This document shows, one piece after another, positions 11,541-23,366 of a DNA stretch of 64,000 bases. A program made the translations under genes and the position numbers. This DNA comes from Anomaloglossus baeobatrachus (lineage: Eukaryota > Chordata > Amphibia > Anura > Aromobatidae). A model generated the notes under the pieces. The model had not been told where the DNA came from. It saw nothing but the letters and a program-made list of their open reading frames with translations, and did no database searches. The stretch covers positions 94,121,604-94,185,603 of the forward strand of contig NC_134356.1 of the NCBI RefSeq assembly GCF_048569485.1. The letters are read 5' to 3'. How positions within the stretch are numbered: the stretch's first letter is position 1; every line of letters starts with the position of its first letter.

Positions 11541-11874
11541 TACATTTACTGTTATTGTTTGTACTGTTTTCCACTGTGATAGTTGAGGTGACAAGTTGTA
11601 CTTTGTTCCAGCTAAATACCTCCAATTGTGTATCATCTCCTATTCCAAAGTGCCCTTGTGTGTCACCTTCCCACAATAAAATACCCTGTTTGGTCTGTGG
11701 ACTCGTCTGATACCGTAACTTACTCTGTACCACGGTGGTCCCTCGGGTATCACTTCAGAGGCATGACATCATCATATGGGCTGTCTCATATTGTTTAAAG
11801 GCATATTACTCTTAGTGTATGTAAACTCTGTCTTATCTATCCTCTATCTGTCTCTTATCTATCTATCTATCTAT

Positions 11875-11958
<84 letters not shown>

Positions 11959-12208
11959 TACATAGCACCCTGTCTCCTCTTCAGCTTTAAACTTTTGCAA
12001 TTAAGAGACCTTTGGACATATGACTTGAGCTCACAAAGGGCCCCTAGGAGAATGGGGGCCCTGTGAAATGATCTAGTTTGCTCTTTCCTTCTCCATAATG
12101 CTAATTCTGCATATCATTCTGTCTCCTGTTCAGTTCTTATAGACTCCTGCAATTAAGAGACCTTTGGTCACACAACTGTGAAGTGATCAAAGATCCTTAA
12201 ACAATCTT
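11541..12208. other. No gene seen; holds a compound microsatellite
   Basis: Unassigned sequence apart from the microsatellite listed at 11851-11952. The frame that runs through the CA tract is a low-complexity artefact. Confidence 0.6.
11851..11952. repeat. Compound microsatellite (TATC)n (CA)n
   Basis: A short run of TATC units passes into about 37 CA units with one interruption. Confidence 0.95.
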
Positions 12209-12595
12209 AAAGGGTTATTTCTATTGCCAAAATTATTTCCAAATATGTAGTAATTATAGAATTATAATAATAATAATATTAATATTAGTAAGTACCTCTA
12301 CTTAGAAATGTAGGATAGTTAGTTTGATTCACTATGTCATTTACCTCAAGTTCAGGGCATTATATGACCTTAGGTATCTATGGTTATGACCACGAGTAGC
12401 TAACTAATTGTGACTATATGCATTGTCATAACCATGGATATCTAAGGTCCTGCAATGCCCTTAACATGAGGTAATCAACATAGTGAATCAGAAGAAGTAT
12501 ACTACATTTCTAATTGGAGGTATTTGCTAATATTATTATTATTATTATTTCTACTACATATTTGGATAGGGTTTTGGAGGTGGGAATAAACCTTT
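12209..12595. mobile_element. Foldback MITE with long inverted arms, copy 1
   Basis: Two arms of roughly 180 bp (about 12209-12400 and 12425-12595) are diverged reverse complements. Shared blocks, read from outside in, include CCAAATATGTAGTA, a run of AAT/ATT triplets, TTCACTATGT and ATCTATGGTTATGAC. Ends read AAAGGGTTATTTCT and (reverse complement) AAAGGTTTATTCCC. No coding capacity. A second copy near 46917-47207 / 48848-48898 is interrupted by a Tc1 element. Confidence 0.75.
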
Positions 12596-13119
12596 ACCCT
12601 TGGAACACAAATGTTGCAGTCCCTAAGAGAGTGGGGGCCATGAGAAATCGCGAATTTTGACTCCCCCACCCACCCCCAACGGCATAGAGCTTATTTTTAG
12701 AGTAGGGCTTAGATTTCAAGAATGCTCTAAAAATCCTGTAAAATCATGCTAGATATTATTTTCAGGGTAGGTCTTATTTTTTAAGTAAATACGTTGTGCT
12801 TTTACAGATTGCTGCCTAAAGTAAGTCCCTGACTTTGAAACCACGATCATCCCCTCCTCCACAACTCTTTTAGTTACATTTGCTTTTTCAATTATATTTT
12901 TTAGTTGTATTACCCTTCTATAAGTGCACCTGGTGCCTCAATCCAACAGTGCCACTGCTTTTAATAGTTTTTTACATTATATTAAGTGTGGGGAATGATA
13001 TACTGTATATCTGCAGCATAAATCTTTCTCCCTGAGTGTTTGCAACCCATTTAAAGTAAAATACGCTGTGCTCACACTCATTAAGTAATTTGTATTTTTT
13101 TATTAATTTTATTATTTCA
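12596..13119. other. No gene seen
   Basis: AT-rich sequence. 12680-12790 has alternating blocks (TAGAGTAGGGCTTA, TTCAGGGTAGGTCTTA) that look like part of an old interspersed repeat, with a similar block near 4668-4745. Family not identified. Confidence 0.45.
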
Positions 13120-13530
13120 TAACTACAGTACAGTGCTTAGACAGTTATTAGTGTTCAAAATTATGTATCTAAATGAAAATCATACATATTCCAATCTCAA
13201 TTATTTATTTTAATTTGTTGCAATGAGAATAAAAACGAAACAACACAAAATGTACAAAAATACATTTACTATTATCCTTCACTGTAAACTTTTCTATTTA
13301 AGGGTCCACAAGCTCTCACTAGGGTTTAGATCAAGTGAGGAAGGGGCCATGTCATTATTCTTTTATACTTGAAGACTTTTACATTACCTACTATCGAAGA
13401 AATGGAGTACTTCAATGCATGCAATAGAGCATTGTCCTGTGTATATATTATGGTTTTCTTGAAAGATACAGAATTTTTCCTGTGCCACTGCTTGAAGTAA
13501 ATGTTGTCTAAAAACAGGCGGTAAGTTTGG
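13120..13530 (-). mobile_element. Decayed mariner relic related to 8427-9808
   Basis: Shares block order and spelling with 8680-9150, for example GGGGCCATGTCATTATT, GAGCATTGTCCTG and CCACTGCTTGAAG, with many differences. It is an older, truncated copy of the same mariner family. Confidence 0.7.
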
Positions 13531-13630
13531 TGTTACACAGCTGTCTTACATCTGTGCTCTGCTCCTTGCATCCCAATTTAATGGACCTCTTGTTCTCCAC
13601 ATTGGGGTTTGCAAGTAGCTCAGGGTGCTC

Positions 13631-15196
13631 TGTTATGATTCAGGGACTGAGGAGGATCAAAAAATGCGGAAACCCAAAAGGTAACAGAGTGGCTGGAACT
13701 TTAATGGACTGCAGACATAATCCTGACACACTACTAGAAGTAGCCGTGGGACGAGCCTACGATGACCTAGTCGTCTTGACACAGCCGGAGAACTAAATAT
13801 TCTTACAGATCGAGAAATAAGTTAGAAAAACCACAAAGAACTATATAAAAAAAAACAAAAAAAAACCACCAAAAAGGAGCCAAGACAAATGATATGTGCA
13901 CACACAGAATGTGGTGAGCCTTCCTCATAAAGATGGCTGCAGCCGAGGTGCAAGATGCTGATGTCACAGCCACTCAACCTCCACACTAGAGGGGAGGGGC
14001 GGCTGCTTAGCATAAGACATGCACACTAATAAAGCTTGCACTGGGAGCCCATCATATAATGAGTGAAATGCACAGTGTCTGAACTGTGACCTATAAATGA
14101 CGCCAGAAACCCAGGTCAGGCGGGCTAAACAGCACTATATAGGTGCATCTCGCACGGATACACGAGACGCACTGTGTCTGAATAATGGCCTATAAATGAC
14201 GCACAACACCAGGTCCAGGCGGGTCAGTTAGCACTATGAGTATATAACACATGACAGGCTCACCATTTAACCACCTGAATTCAAAAGGTCCACACACATC
14301 CTGCAAAAATGGATAAAATGTGCCATACCTCAAATAGTGAGATATTAGTTTATATTTTGGCCCAAAATATGTAAGCTCGCAATCCATTCGTCAAGGATTC
14401 TCACACTTGCGAGTCCCTACACTGAATAAGTTAGAAAAACCACAAAGAACTATAAAGAACTATATATAAAAAAAAAAAAAAACACCAAAAAGGAGCCAAG
14501 ACAAATGATAGAGAAATAAGAAAGCTAATCTGCCTCGGAGCAATCGCCAAAGATATGGATAGCCCCCCACATGTATAGACTGCGTTGATATAGGAAAACA
14601 CAATACAAAGCTAGAAAAACAGATTCAGCAAAGGTGAGGCCCAAACTATCTTTATAGGAAAGGACAGGAAGGAGCACTGTCTGCAGCCATAAAAACTCTA
14701 ACAAATACCAGCACACCTGAAAAACCCTGAGGCCACACAACCTCTCCCCTACTAAATCAGCACTCAGATGTTACTGGGATCCAAGAACACTAATATAGAT
14801 GAGGGACTGAATTAATACCAAGCATGACAAAGCACATTGTAGAATCATGGAGCTAAGTATACAGACACTCCCAGCAGGGAATGTTCCAATTCCACCAAGA
14901 ACTCCATAAAGACAAAATAGGAATCAAGCATAGTATCAAAGCAGAAAAAACAGCAAGAAAGTGGAAACAATAAGCAGTAGTGAGCAGGGCTGGTTTCAGA
15001 ATGTCCTTAACACACAGGATATCCATTGAGCACCGGCAAGTACAATAACAGGAGGAGACTGCTCAGTTATATAGTCCTATCTGAAATGCCTGATTGCCAG
15101 CCATCCACAGGTGTGTAGCTTTCATTCCACAAATCAACTGTACCACCAGCACTGACCACAAGAGGGAGCCCCAAACTGGAAAACGTATTCACAACA
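13631..15196 (-). mobile_element. Solo-LTR fossil carrying a nested insertion
   Basis: Begins TGTTATGATTC and ends TTCACAACA, with GTGCTC at 13625-13630 and 15197-15202 as the probable target duplication. Without the nested insert (13822-14510 plus its target repeat) it is about 867 bp. Read on the minus strand it starts TGTTGTGAATACG and contains GGCTCCCTCTTGTGG, shared with the LTR-like block at 17158-18022. It is a fossil of an LTR element; family (Gypsy- or retrovirus-type) not decided. No internal genes remain. Confidence 0.65.
13822..14510. mobile_element. Insertion with ~75-bp direct repeats at its ends
   Basis: GAGAAATAAG occurs at 13812-13821 and 14511-14520 as the probable target duplication. 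Both ends of the insert carry the same block (starting TTAGAAAAACCACAAAGAAC, ending GGAGCCAAGACAAATGATA) at 13822-13892 and about 14430-14510, with an A-rich run inside. The middle contains two diverged copies of a unit including CTATAAATGACGC. The layout, one unit plus a partial second unit, resembles a tandem retroelement. Family not identified. Confidence 0.5.
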
Positions 15197-15512
15197 GTGC
15201 TCCAATGGGAGTAACTTCTCAGGCCTATATAAGGGCTTTCAAGACACTCACCTGGATCTTGGTACTCTAGATGTGTTGGGGTTTTTTTGCCAGTAGATGC
15301 AAATTTGGTGCAGGAATATGGTGTATAAATTTCAGCACCAAATTTGCTTCTCTTGGCAAAAAAATGAACAAAAATGGTTTTGACACCGTTTGGAACGATT
15401 TTCTACCAGGAGGTGCAAATTTGATGCTGAAATCTGGTGCAGACATTTCAGCACCAAATTTTCACCCTATGGCAGAAAACCGTGGTTTTGTTCCAGGAGA
15501 TGCAGGTTTGTG
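15197..15512. other. No gene seen
   Basis: Contains two diverged tandem copies of a unit with TTTCAGCACCAAATTT (around 15300-15365 and 15415-15480). No coding gene supported. Confidence 0.5.
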
Positions 15513-15549
15513 AACTCAGTGACCTCACATAAGGTGAGGTCACTGAGTT
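15513..15549. repeat. Perfect 16-bp-stem hairpin
   Basis: Arms 15513-15528 (AACTCAGTGACCTCAC) and 15534-15549 are exact reverse complements around the 5-nt loop ATAAG. Possibly the centre of a small foldback element. Confidence 0.85.
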
Positions 15550-15608
15550 TAATGAGGTCCCCTGAGGTCAGTTTACCTGCGCTCAAAGCTGGGGTACCGT
15601 TCATCTAG

Positions 15609-16031
15609 GTCCTACTCTAAATGCTATGCCCCTCTTGTCCAAACTGAACTATTATATGGGCTAGACTAGAACCTGCAAAAAGAAAATTAAAAACACCAGA
15701 AGTAACTGGAAGGAGGGCCCAAATTTGTTTTCATGTTTTCTTAGCAGTAATGCATATTCAATTTCCAATATTAACCATCTACATTCTTGTTTTTCTCCTT
15801 CCCTTTACTGCTATTTTTGAATATTGTATGTCATGTTCAGTATGCACCAGTTCAGACTATGAGATTAGGAAGTGCTGGCAATTTTTCTAATTTGTATTAT
15901 GGAGTCATGTCCTTTGTCTGCTCACTCCTTTGAGTTACATCAGGTGTTTTTAATTTTCTTGTCGCAAGTTCTATTCTAGCCCCTATAATAGTTCAGTTTG
16001 GACAAGAGAGGCATAGCATTTAGAGTAGGAC
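15609..16031. mobile_element. Foldback element with ~112-bp inverted arms
   Basis: Arms at about 15609-15720 and 15921-16031 are reverse complements with few differences; the outer ends read GTCCTACTCTAAATGCTATG and its complement. No coding capacity. A ~75-bp block inside it (15732-15806) is repeated just outside it (16157-16232). Confidence 0.75.
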
Positions 16032-16749
16032 TCAGATAAGAGTTACACCTTGACGTTGGTTTCTTGGCACACATAAATATGGCCACCTTTATTTGCTTCA
16101 ATAATTAATCAGTAATTCATATTTTTCAAAAAATATTTAGAAAAAAATTCAATTTTTTTCATGTTTTCTTAGCAGTAATACATATTCAATTTCCAATATT
16201 CACCATCTACATTCTTGTTTTTCTCCTTCCCTTTGACATTAATAACAGAGGATTTATGTTTCATGCTGATGACATGCATTCATTTATTCACTGTTAAAGT
16301 TAACCAACCAGCATGTTTTTCACTTATAAAGTACAGGCAGTGCCATACTGGCGCTAGCTTGCTGATTCAAATCATACCTTTAGTTTAGAGATTCGATGCT
16401 TGATTGCTGAAAAATCCTTTATTAAACCTTAAGAAATTATGTCATTTGTCCAGTGGCTTCAGTATCGGGGTGGGACTTTCTGGGCAAAGTCTTGAGGAAT
16501 GCTTCCTCCTCCTGGCTTACCTTCTCTTCTTTATTTAAATTTTGCGAAGCCATCACTATTGTCAATGTTAGTGATCCCCTGGCACCATTTTATTGAAGAA
16601 AACATGACACTAGCGGTCACACGGAGTTTTGCACAAACTTCTCAGACTGTCATGGCGGCATTGAACCCTTTTCAGATTGCACATTCTGACACTCCACCCG
16701 ACGGTTTCTCTGGTGTATGGGATCAACACAGGCAGACTCGGGCGTTGAC
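16032..16749. other. No gene seen; includes a direct-repeat copy
   Basis: 16157-16232 repeats 15732-15806 almost exactly (TTTCTTAGCAGTAATRCATA). The rest is unassigned; the frame at 16499-16789 has no recognisable motif. Confidence 0.45.
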
Positions 16750-17157
16750 CTGTTGTGTACTGATTCATAGGCAGGCTAGCAAGAGTTAATCTCTGCTAGT
16801 CTATTTGCTCCTTTAATCACATGTTGTGGGGAGACCTATCACATCTGCACCCCTCCTATTTATGCTGGTGGAATCCTACTACCCATGCCAGCTATAGTTT
16901 ATTCTATGTTGGTCTGTGAGGTGTGGTGTCCCAGACTCTGCTGAAAGTTGTGCTTATTGTTTGGAGTGGTTGTGGAGTTTACCCCTGTTATTTTATATTT
17001 CCTTCCTGCTCTTGTTTTTCCCCCTGAAATTCTTATTGCCTTTAACTTTGTGTGTGTGTGCTGTGTGACAGAGTTTTGTTTTTTCCTCATCTGTCTTTAA
17101 CACGTGGGTTTCTACACACTCCTGTACCGTCCCTCCCAGGTGGGGGGTGTGTGTGAA

Positions 17158-18022
17158 TGTCCGTTATGCTTTTGCTGCTGTGAGGCTCCCTCTTGTGGCC
17201 AGGAATGGTTTGGACAGAGACCAGGTGTGCTGGAGCAATGGGCGTTTCCATTGCTTACTCTCTGCCTATTTAAACCCTGACCTCCTGGCAGGCTGAGCCG
17301 GTTATCATTGTCCTGTAGCTCTCCAGCCTTTTCATCTTGCTTCTGACCACATCTACCCAAGATAAGTGCTTGGTTCTTTCTTATGTTGTTTTTGTTCTTT
17401 TATTCTTATCTGGGTTGTCAATTATTGTGGTTGTTTTCAGTTTTTTTGCATGCAGGAATCTTCCCTCTCTGTTGCTTTGCTGGGAAGCTCCCTGCAGCTA
17501 TGTTTGGAGTTTTGCTCCTATAAGTCCATGTGTTTGTTGCTTCTTGAATTTGTAATTGTTCCTGTTTTCTGTTCATTGGTTTGACAAGAGTGCCTGATAT
17601 AGGACGGAGTGCAGATCGTTCGATCTGAGGACCTTTTTGTACTATCAGGTATTTGGGTTTTTGTAGGGTCTTTCTCTGGCCACCATCAGCCCCTTTCCTT
17701 TCCTATTTAGTCAGTGGGGCCTCACCTTTGCTGATCCTATAATCCATCTGTGTATTGTATTTTACTATATCACCATAGTCTTTGAACGTGGGGGGCTTGC
17801 TATACCTTTTGCAGTCTATTTCTGAGGCAGGGAGTTCTTCATCCTTCCTTTAGGATAGCTAGTTCTCCGGCTGGGTTCGTGGTGCATAGGATGTTAGTTC
17901 ACCCCTCAGCTACTTCTAGTGTTGATGGTTAGTAAGGGGATGGCGGCCAGATTAGTTGCCAATGCTCTTGTCACCTTTTGCCAATGATTTATTGTGATCT
18001 TCCATGGTTCCGGATTATAACA
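17158..18022 (+). mobile_element. LTR-like fossil
   Basis: Starts TGTCCGTTATG and ends GATTATAACA. It is 865 bp, the same size as the fossil at 13631-15196 once its insert is removed, and shares GGCTCCCTCTTGTGG and similar ends. No target duplication is visible, so it may be attached to decayed internal sequence on either side (16750-17157 or 18023-18240). Broken; no genes recognised. Confidence 0.5.
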
Positions 18023-18649
18023 GGGGGGAATCAGAATAGGACTGGCCAGGAGCAGGGCCAAGAAAAAGACTCAGGCATCTCCACCATTAGCATTATCCCC
18101 AAGATTAGGGATAGCATATGGTCCCCTAGCTTGAGGGATAGCTTAGGAGCCCAGGTTGCCCGCTATACCACAGTCATTGTGAAACTAGCACCATGCACAC
18201 GCCGCCAACATTGGCAATAGTGGTGGTGGTGTAAAATTTAAATAAATAAATAGGAGGCAAGCGAATGGGAGCAATCATTCCTGAGTGTGCGGACCACATA
18301 GTCCGGCCCCGATGCTCAAGCCACTGCACCAATGACTAGAGATGAGCAAACTTGATGGCTAATGGCTCGCCAATTTCACATTTGGTACAAGCTTTAGCCG
18401 GTTCGGTTCTGGGTTGGTAACACAGGTCTGCAAAAACGTAATCTTTATGTTTTTGAGTGCGCTGAATCTGAAAAAAACCTCCGTTTTGTCATAGGACATC
18501 ACGTTTTCTGACAATTTAAGTAACTATGTTAAATAAGACAATACCTCAAAATAAATGAAAATAGACTCATAAAATTAATTTTTTTATTACAAATGTTTCA
18601 TGAAAATCATTTTTTTAACTGAAATGAGCTCACAAACACAAAATAAAAT
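18023..18649. other. No gene seen; possible old hAT end
   Basis: TAGAGATGAGCAAAC near 18334-18348 resembles the hAT 3' end (TAGAGATGAGCG) seen three times later in the window. No partner end or target duplication could be found. Confidence 0.4.
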
Positions 18650-19017
18650 CGATTCTTCTTCCCTGTGAGGCTTCTGTTGGTACATTTACGCTTGTGAGTA
18701 GCATCTGTAATGTCTCTGAAGTGTCCAACAGTAGTCTGCCATCATTGTAATGCTCCATCTTCTCTGGTATCTTCTTTCCATCTCTTTAATGTCCTGGTGG
18801 AATCGTTCACCTTGCCCTTCACTCACAGCTCCCAAATTTTCAGGAAAGTTGTCAAGGTGGGAATGGAAGAAATGCACTTTCAAACGCATCAGGCAACCTA
18901 AAGCTTGAAATGCTTTCAGCATTCGTCCGATGATTTGTTTGTAGTCAGGGTCTTTGTTATTGCCTAAAAATTTATCTACGACCTCTTTAAATGCAACAAT
19001 AAATTCTTGTTTTTGAG
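18650..19017 (-). pseudogene. Multi-copy gene family member, C-terminal part (split by hAT A)
   Basis: Minus-strand reading gives KEVVDKFLGNNKDPDYKQIIGRMLKAFQALGCLM, then KVHFFHSHLDNFPENLG, EGQGERFHQDIKEMERRYQ and MMADYCWTLQR. I recognise this as the C-terminus of a multi-copy protein family seen in amphibian, fish, cnidarian and arthropod genomes; its function is unknown to me. After CWTLQR the frame shifts by one nucleotide. Its N-terminal part lies at 41139-41699, across hAT A. Removing hAT A would join the reading ...SRLKNKNLLLHL to KEVVDKFLG, so the middle of the protein was already missing before hAT A arrived. Confidence 0.7.
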
Positions 19018-19150
19018 TAGAGTTGAGCGCGGTTCGCGGTTCGAGGTTCTCCAGTTCTAGGCTCGAGTGATTTTGGGGCCTGTTCTAGATCGAACTAGAA
19101 CTCGAGCTTTTTGCAAAAGCTCAATAGTTCTAGAAACGTTCGAGAACGGT
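19018..19150 (+). repeat. hAT A 5' end: TIR and subterminal repeats
   Basis: TAGAGTTGAGCG is followed by clustered motifs GCGGTTCGCGGTTCGAGG and CTAGATCGAACTAGAACTCG. Subterminal repeats of this kind are known binding sites for hAT transposases; that role is inferred here. The same block ends hAT D (51470-51588) and hAT B (58465-58608) on the other strand. Confidence 0.75.
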
Positions 19151-19350
19151 TCTAGCAGCAAAAAAACAGCTAATTCCTAGCTGGCTTTCCGCTGTAATAG
19201 TGTAAGTCACTCTGTGACTCACACTATTATGACATTTCAGTGTATAGTGTGCGGGAACAGCGCCTTCAGATCACTGCTGTTTGTATAATGGCGATCGCCA
19301 TTTTTTTTTTTTTTTCCTTGTCTTCCTTCCCTAAGCGCGCGCGTCTTGTG

Positions 19351-19467
19351 GGGCGGGCCAGCATGTCAGCCAATCCCAGACACACACACAGCTAAGTGGA
19401 CTTTTAGCCAGAGAAGCAACGGCATGTGTGATAGGATGTCCATGTCACATGTCCCTGCATTATAAAA
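19351..19467 (+). promoter_or_regulatory. Probable hAT A transposase promoter
   Basis: GGGCGGG at 19351-19357, CCAAT at 19370-19374 and TATAAAA at 19461-19467 lie in the usual order and spacing for an RNA polymerase II promoter. hAT B keeps the CCAAT box (ATTGG 58272-58276) and TATAAAA (complement of 58179-58185) in the matching place. Confidence 0.6.
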
Positions 19468-19804
19468 CCGGACATTTTCCTCCAGCACGCCATTATCTCT
19501 TCTGCGTCCTTGGTGTCAGACATCACTGGCGCAGCTCCGTCCTGACTGAGTCCTATCGCCGATACTGCTGTATACACAGCGCTGGACAGCATAGGGATAG
19601 CACTTTCCATCAGTCCTTTTAAGGGCTCGTACCGGCAGGGTCAGAGACTCAGAGCCATAGGTGACAGGTCCTGAAAACAGCGACAGCGTCTGTGTAGCAA
19701 AGGTCAGGGATTTCGTCGCTGCATTTCCCCATTAGGAGGGAATAGAAAGGCAGGCTTCCATTCCTCTACCCAGAGACCCACAACCCTGCCACTGTACCCT
19801 CCTG

Positions 19805-21470
19805 TACTCTGCACACTCCAACTCATTATAACTAAGCCATTATACTAGCAAACACTCAGTGTACCTAGTGGCATCCTAAACGTGGCTATTGGACTTTGCT
19901 ATAGTCCCACTAGTGCAAAGACATTTGCAGCACCTCTACCTGCATTGCACACTCCAACTCATTATAACTAAGCCATTATACTAGCAAACACTCAGTGTAC
20001 CTAGTGGCATCCTAAACGTGGCTATTGGACTTTGCTATAGTCCCACTAGTGCAAAGACATTTGCAGCACCTCTACCTGTATTGCACACCCCAACTCATTA
20101 TAACTAAGCCATTATACTAGCAAACACTCAGTGTACCTAGTGGCATCCTAAACGTGGCTATTGGACTTTTGTCTAGTCACACTAGTGCAAAGACATTTGC
20201 AGCACCTCTACCTGCATTGCACACTCCAACTCATAACTAAGCCATTATACTAGCAAACACTCAGTGTACCTAGTGGCATCCTAAACGTGGCTATTGGACT
20301 TTGCTATAGTCCCACTAGTGAAAAGACATTTGCAGCACCTCTACCTGCATTGCACACTCCAACTCATTATAACTAAGCCATTATACTAGCAAACACTCAG
20401 TGTACCTAGTGGCATCCTAAACGTGGCTATTGGACTTTGCTATAGTCCCACTAGTGCAAAGACATTTGCAGCACCTCTGCCTGCATTGCACACTCCAACT
20501 CATTATAACTAAGCCATTATACTAGCAAACACTCAGTGTACCTAGTGGCATCCAAAACGTGGCTATTGGACTTTTGTCTAGTCACACTAGTACAAAGACA
20601 TTTGCAGCACCTCTACCTGCATTGCACACTCCAACTCATAACTAAGCCATTATACTAGCAAACACTCAGTGTACCTAGTGGCATCCTAAACGTGGCTATT
20701 GGACTTTGCTATAGTCCCAATAGTGCAAAGACATTTGCAGCACCTTTGCCTGCATTGCACACTCCAACTCATTATAACTAAGCCATTATACTAGCAAACA
20801 CTCAGTGTACCTAGTGGCATCCTAAACGTGGCTATTGGACTTTGCTATAGTCCCACTAGTGCAAAGACATTTGCAGCACCTCTACCTGCATTGCACACTC
20901 CAACTCATTATAACTAAGCCATTATACTAGCAAACACTCAGTGTACCTAGTGGCATCCTAAACGTGCCTATTGGACTTTGCTATAGTCCCACTAGTGCAA
21001 AGACATTTGCAGCACCTCTACCTGCATTGCACACTCCAACTCATAACTAAGCCATTATACTAGCAAACACTCAGTGTACCTAGTGGCATCCTAAACGTGG
21101 CTATTGGACTTTGCTATAGTCCCACTAGTGCAAAGACATTTGCAGCACCTCTACCTGCATTGCACACTCCAACTCATTATAACTAAGCCATTATACTAGC
21201 AAACACTCAGTGTACCTAGTGGCATCCTAAACGTGGCTATTGGACTTTTGTCTAGTCACACTAGTGCAAAGACATTTGCAGCACCTCTACCTGCATTGCA
21301 CACTCCAACTCATAACTAAGCCATTATACTAGCAAACACTCAGTGTACCTAGTGGCATCCTAAACGTGGCTATTGGACTTTGCTATAGTCCCACTAGTGC
21401 AAAGACATTTGCAGCACCTCTACCTGCATTGCACACTCCAACTCATTATAACTAACCCATTATACTAGCA
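19805..21470 (+). repeat. ~137-bp tandem array in hAT A 5' region, about 12.3 copies
   Basis: Each unit reads roughly CACACTCCAACTCATTATAA ... CCTAAACGTGGCTATTGG ... CATTTGCAGCACCTCTACC. Units come in length and sequence types: long (CATTATAAC), short (CATAAC), and one with TTTTGTCTAGTCACAC in place of TTTGCTATAGTCCCAC. hAT B has little more than one unit at the same place (57645-57830). Confidence 0.95.
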
Positions 21471-21624
21471 ATTGATGCTGCCAGTTTAAGGGCCGTAGTT
21501 GCATTGTCAGGGATATTTATTCTTTATTATTCTGCTGTTAATAAAGCTAGACCACCACTGCAATCTACACCACCTCTCAATTTTTACTACCACATTTTCA
21601 GTGCACAATCTTGTCGCAATCAAC

Positions 21625-23366
21625 ATGAGTGGCAAAATGACAGATGCTGGTGGAAAGGGGAAGAGGCGTGGTGGAAAAGGAAAAAAAGGGTTTGTCCGTG
21701 GGGAAGGTGGCAAAGCTCCATTATCATCTGCTGAAGATAGACCATCTACCAGCAAAAGTAAGATGTCTACTACTTACCGTGGACAATCCGATGTGCTCCC
21801 TTTTTTACGGACACGAACAACAGGAACAAAGGTAGATGATGGCCAAAAAAGGAAAATGCTTGAATGGATCTCAAGTGGTCCAACAAGTGCCCTCTCAGCC
21901 ACTTCAAGTACCGCATCCAAAAAACACCAGTCCTCTGAGTTGTCATCCCAATCAAACTTGCTTTCTCCCAGCTCTGAAGTCTCCATCAGCCCTGCACAGT
22001 ATGGTGGAACTGAGATGGCTGAGTCTGCAGAGCTGTTCAGTCACACTATAGCCTGGGAATCAGAGGTCTGCTCCCAAGCTACAGTGAGTACAGAACAGGA
22101 AATGGTCTGCAGTGATGCCCAGAACCTTTGTGACTCTGATTCAGGCCGTGAGGACCAAGTTTCTGAGCATAATGTTGACCCTTTGTCACAAACTGTAACA
22201 CCTGTGGTTATAGACAATGAGGAACATACTGATGAAGATGAGACGCAGATACCCGATTGGGATGACAACTTAAATATTCGGCCAGGGCAAGAAGAGGCTC
22301 CGTCTGAGGGGGAGGGGAGTGCAAACACAACAATTGATGATGAAGTTCTAGATCCCACCTACTGTCAACCCCCAGTCAGGCACTCGAGGAGGTCAACAGA
22401 GGCGGTGGAGGAGGATGCAACCGACGACGAAGTTACCTTGCGCCTTCCTGGACAGAGTCGGAGCACTGGTAGCACGTCTACAACTGCATCCTCAGCCACC
22501 ACTCTGCCTCTGAGCATTATTCGGGGTGGATCAACAGGTCGCATGGCCTCTAAGCCTTGCCTAGCCTGGTCCTTTTTTGACATAGAAAAAGATCGCCCAA
22601 ATTATGTGATCTGTAAACTTTGTCATGGTTCTCTTAGTAGAGGTCAAAACCTCAGCAGTTTGACAACTTCTTCCATGAATCGTCACATGAATAAATATCA
22701 TATGTCCCGGTGGGAAGCTCACCGTGCTGCAATGCGGCCTAGCGGAGCGAACCATCCACCGCCTGCCCCTTCCAGTGCATCCGCGCGCTCTTCATCTACT
22801 AGGACTGTGGGGACAGTTGTCACACCTGTTTTTCCACGCACAACTTCCACCACTGTAACTGCAACAGGCAGTTTGCTTGGTAGGTCGTCAGTTGGTTTGG
22901 AAGGGGAAACAAGTGAGTGTGTACAGCTCTCTCAGACATCGATAGCACCAACGTTGGATGAAGGCAACATCATGTCTCCGCCTGCACTTTCCTCACAAAC
23001 CTGCATTTTTCCAGGGACACCCTACTCAACACCGTCTACACACAGCAGCCAGATCTCCGTCCCTCAGATGTGGTCAAATAAAAGGCCACTTCCTGCGACC
23101 CATGACAAAGCTAAGAGGTTGACTCTATCCCTCTGTAAGCTGTTGGCTACCGAAATGCTGCCTTTCCGCCTAGTGGACACACAGGATTTTAGAGACCTTA
23201 TGTCTGTCGCTGTGCCCCAGTACCAGATGCCTAGTCGCCACTACTTCTCTAAGAAAGGTGTGCCCGCGCTACACCAGCATGTCGCACACAACATCACCGC
23301 TTCCTTGAGAAACTCTGTGTGTCAACAGGTGCATTTCACCACCGATACTTGGACCAGTAAGCATGG
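21625..23366 (+). pseudogene. hAT A transposase, N-terminal part (BED zinc finger), interrupted
   Basis: Transposase of the hAT superfamily. The start at 21625 (MSGKMTDAGGKGKRRGG) is preferred to an upstream in-frame Met because the matching reading in hAT B has MSGKMTDAGGKGKR and the upstream stretch is untranslated-like. Residues ~1-40 are Lys/Gly/Arg-rich, 45-310 acidic and Ser/Thr-rich. A BED zinc finger follows (SFFDIEKDRP, CKLC, HMNKYH). The RNase H-like core starts near TTDTWTSKHG with the first catalytic Asp, where the Penelope-like element has landed. Beyond 23366 the frame runs into that insert and stops at 23400. Confidence 0.9.

Noticed and set aside
16320-16380. tRNA-derived SINE head (GATTCAAATC as a B box)
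   Set aside because: No convincing A box at the right distance and no tail; too weak to annotate.
18334-18348. TAGAGATGAGCAAAC as a hAT terminus
   Set aside because: No partner terminus or 8-bp duplication was found, so only mentioned in the gap entry.
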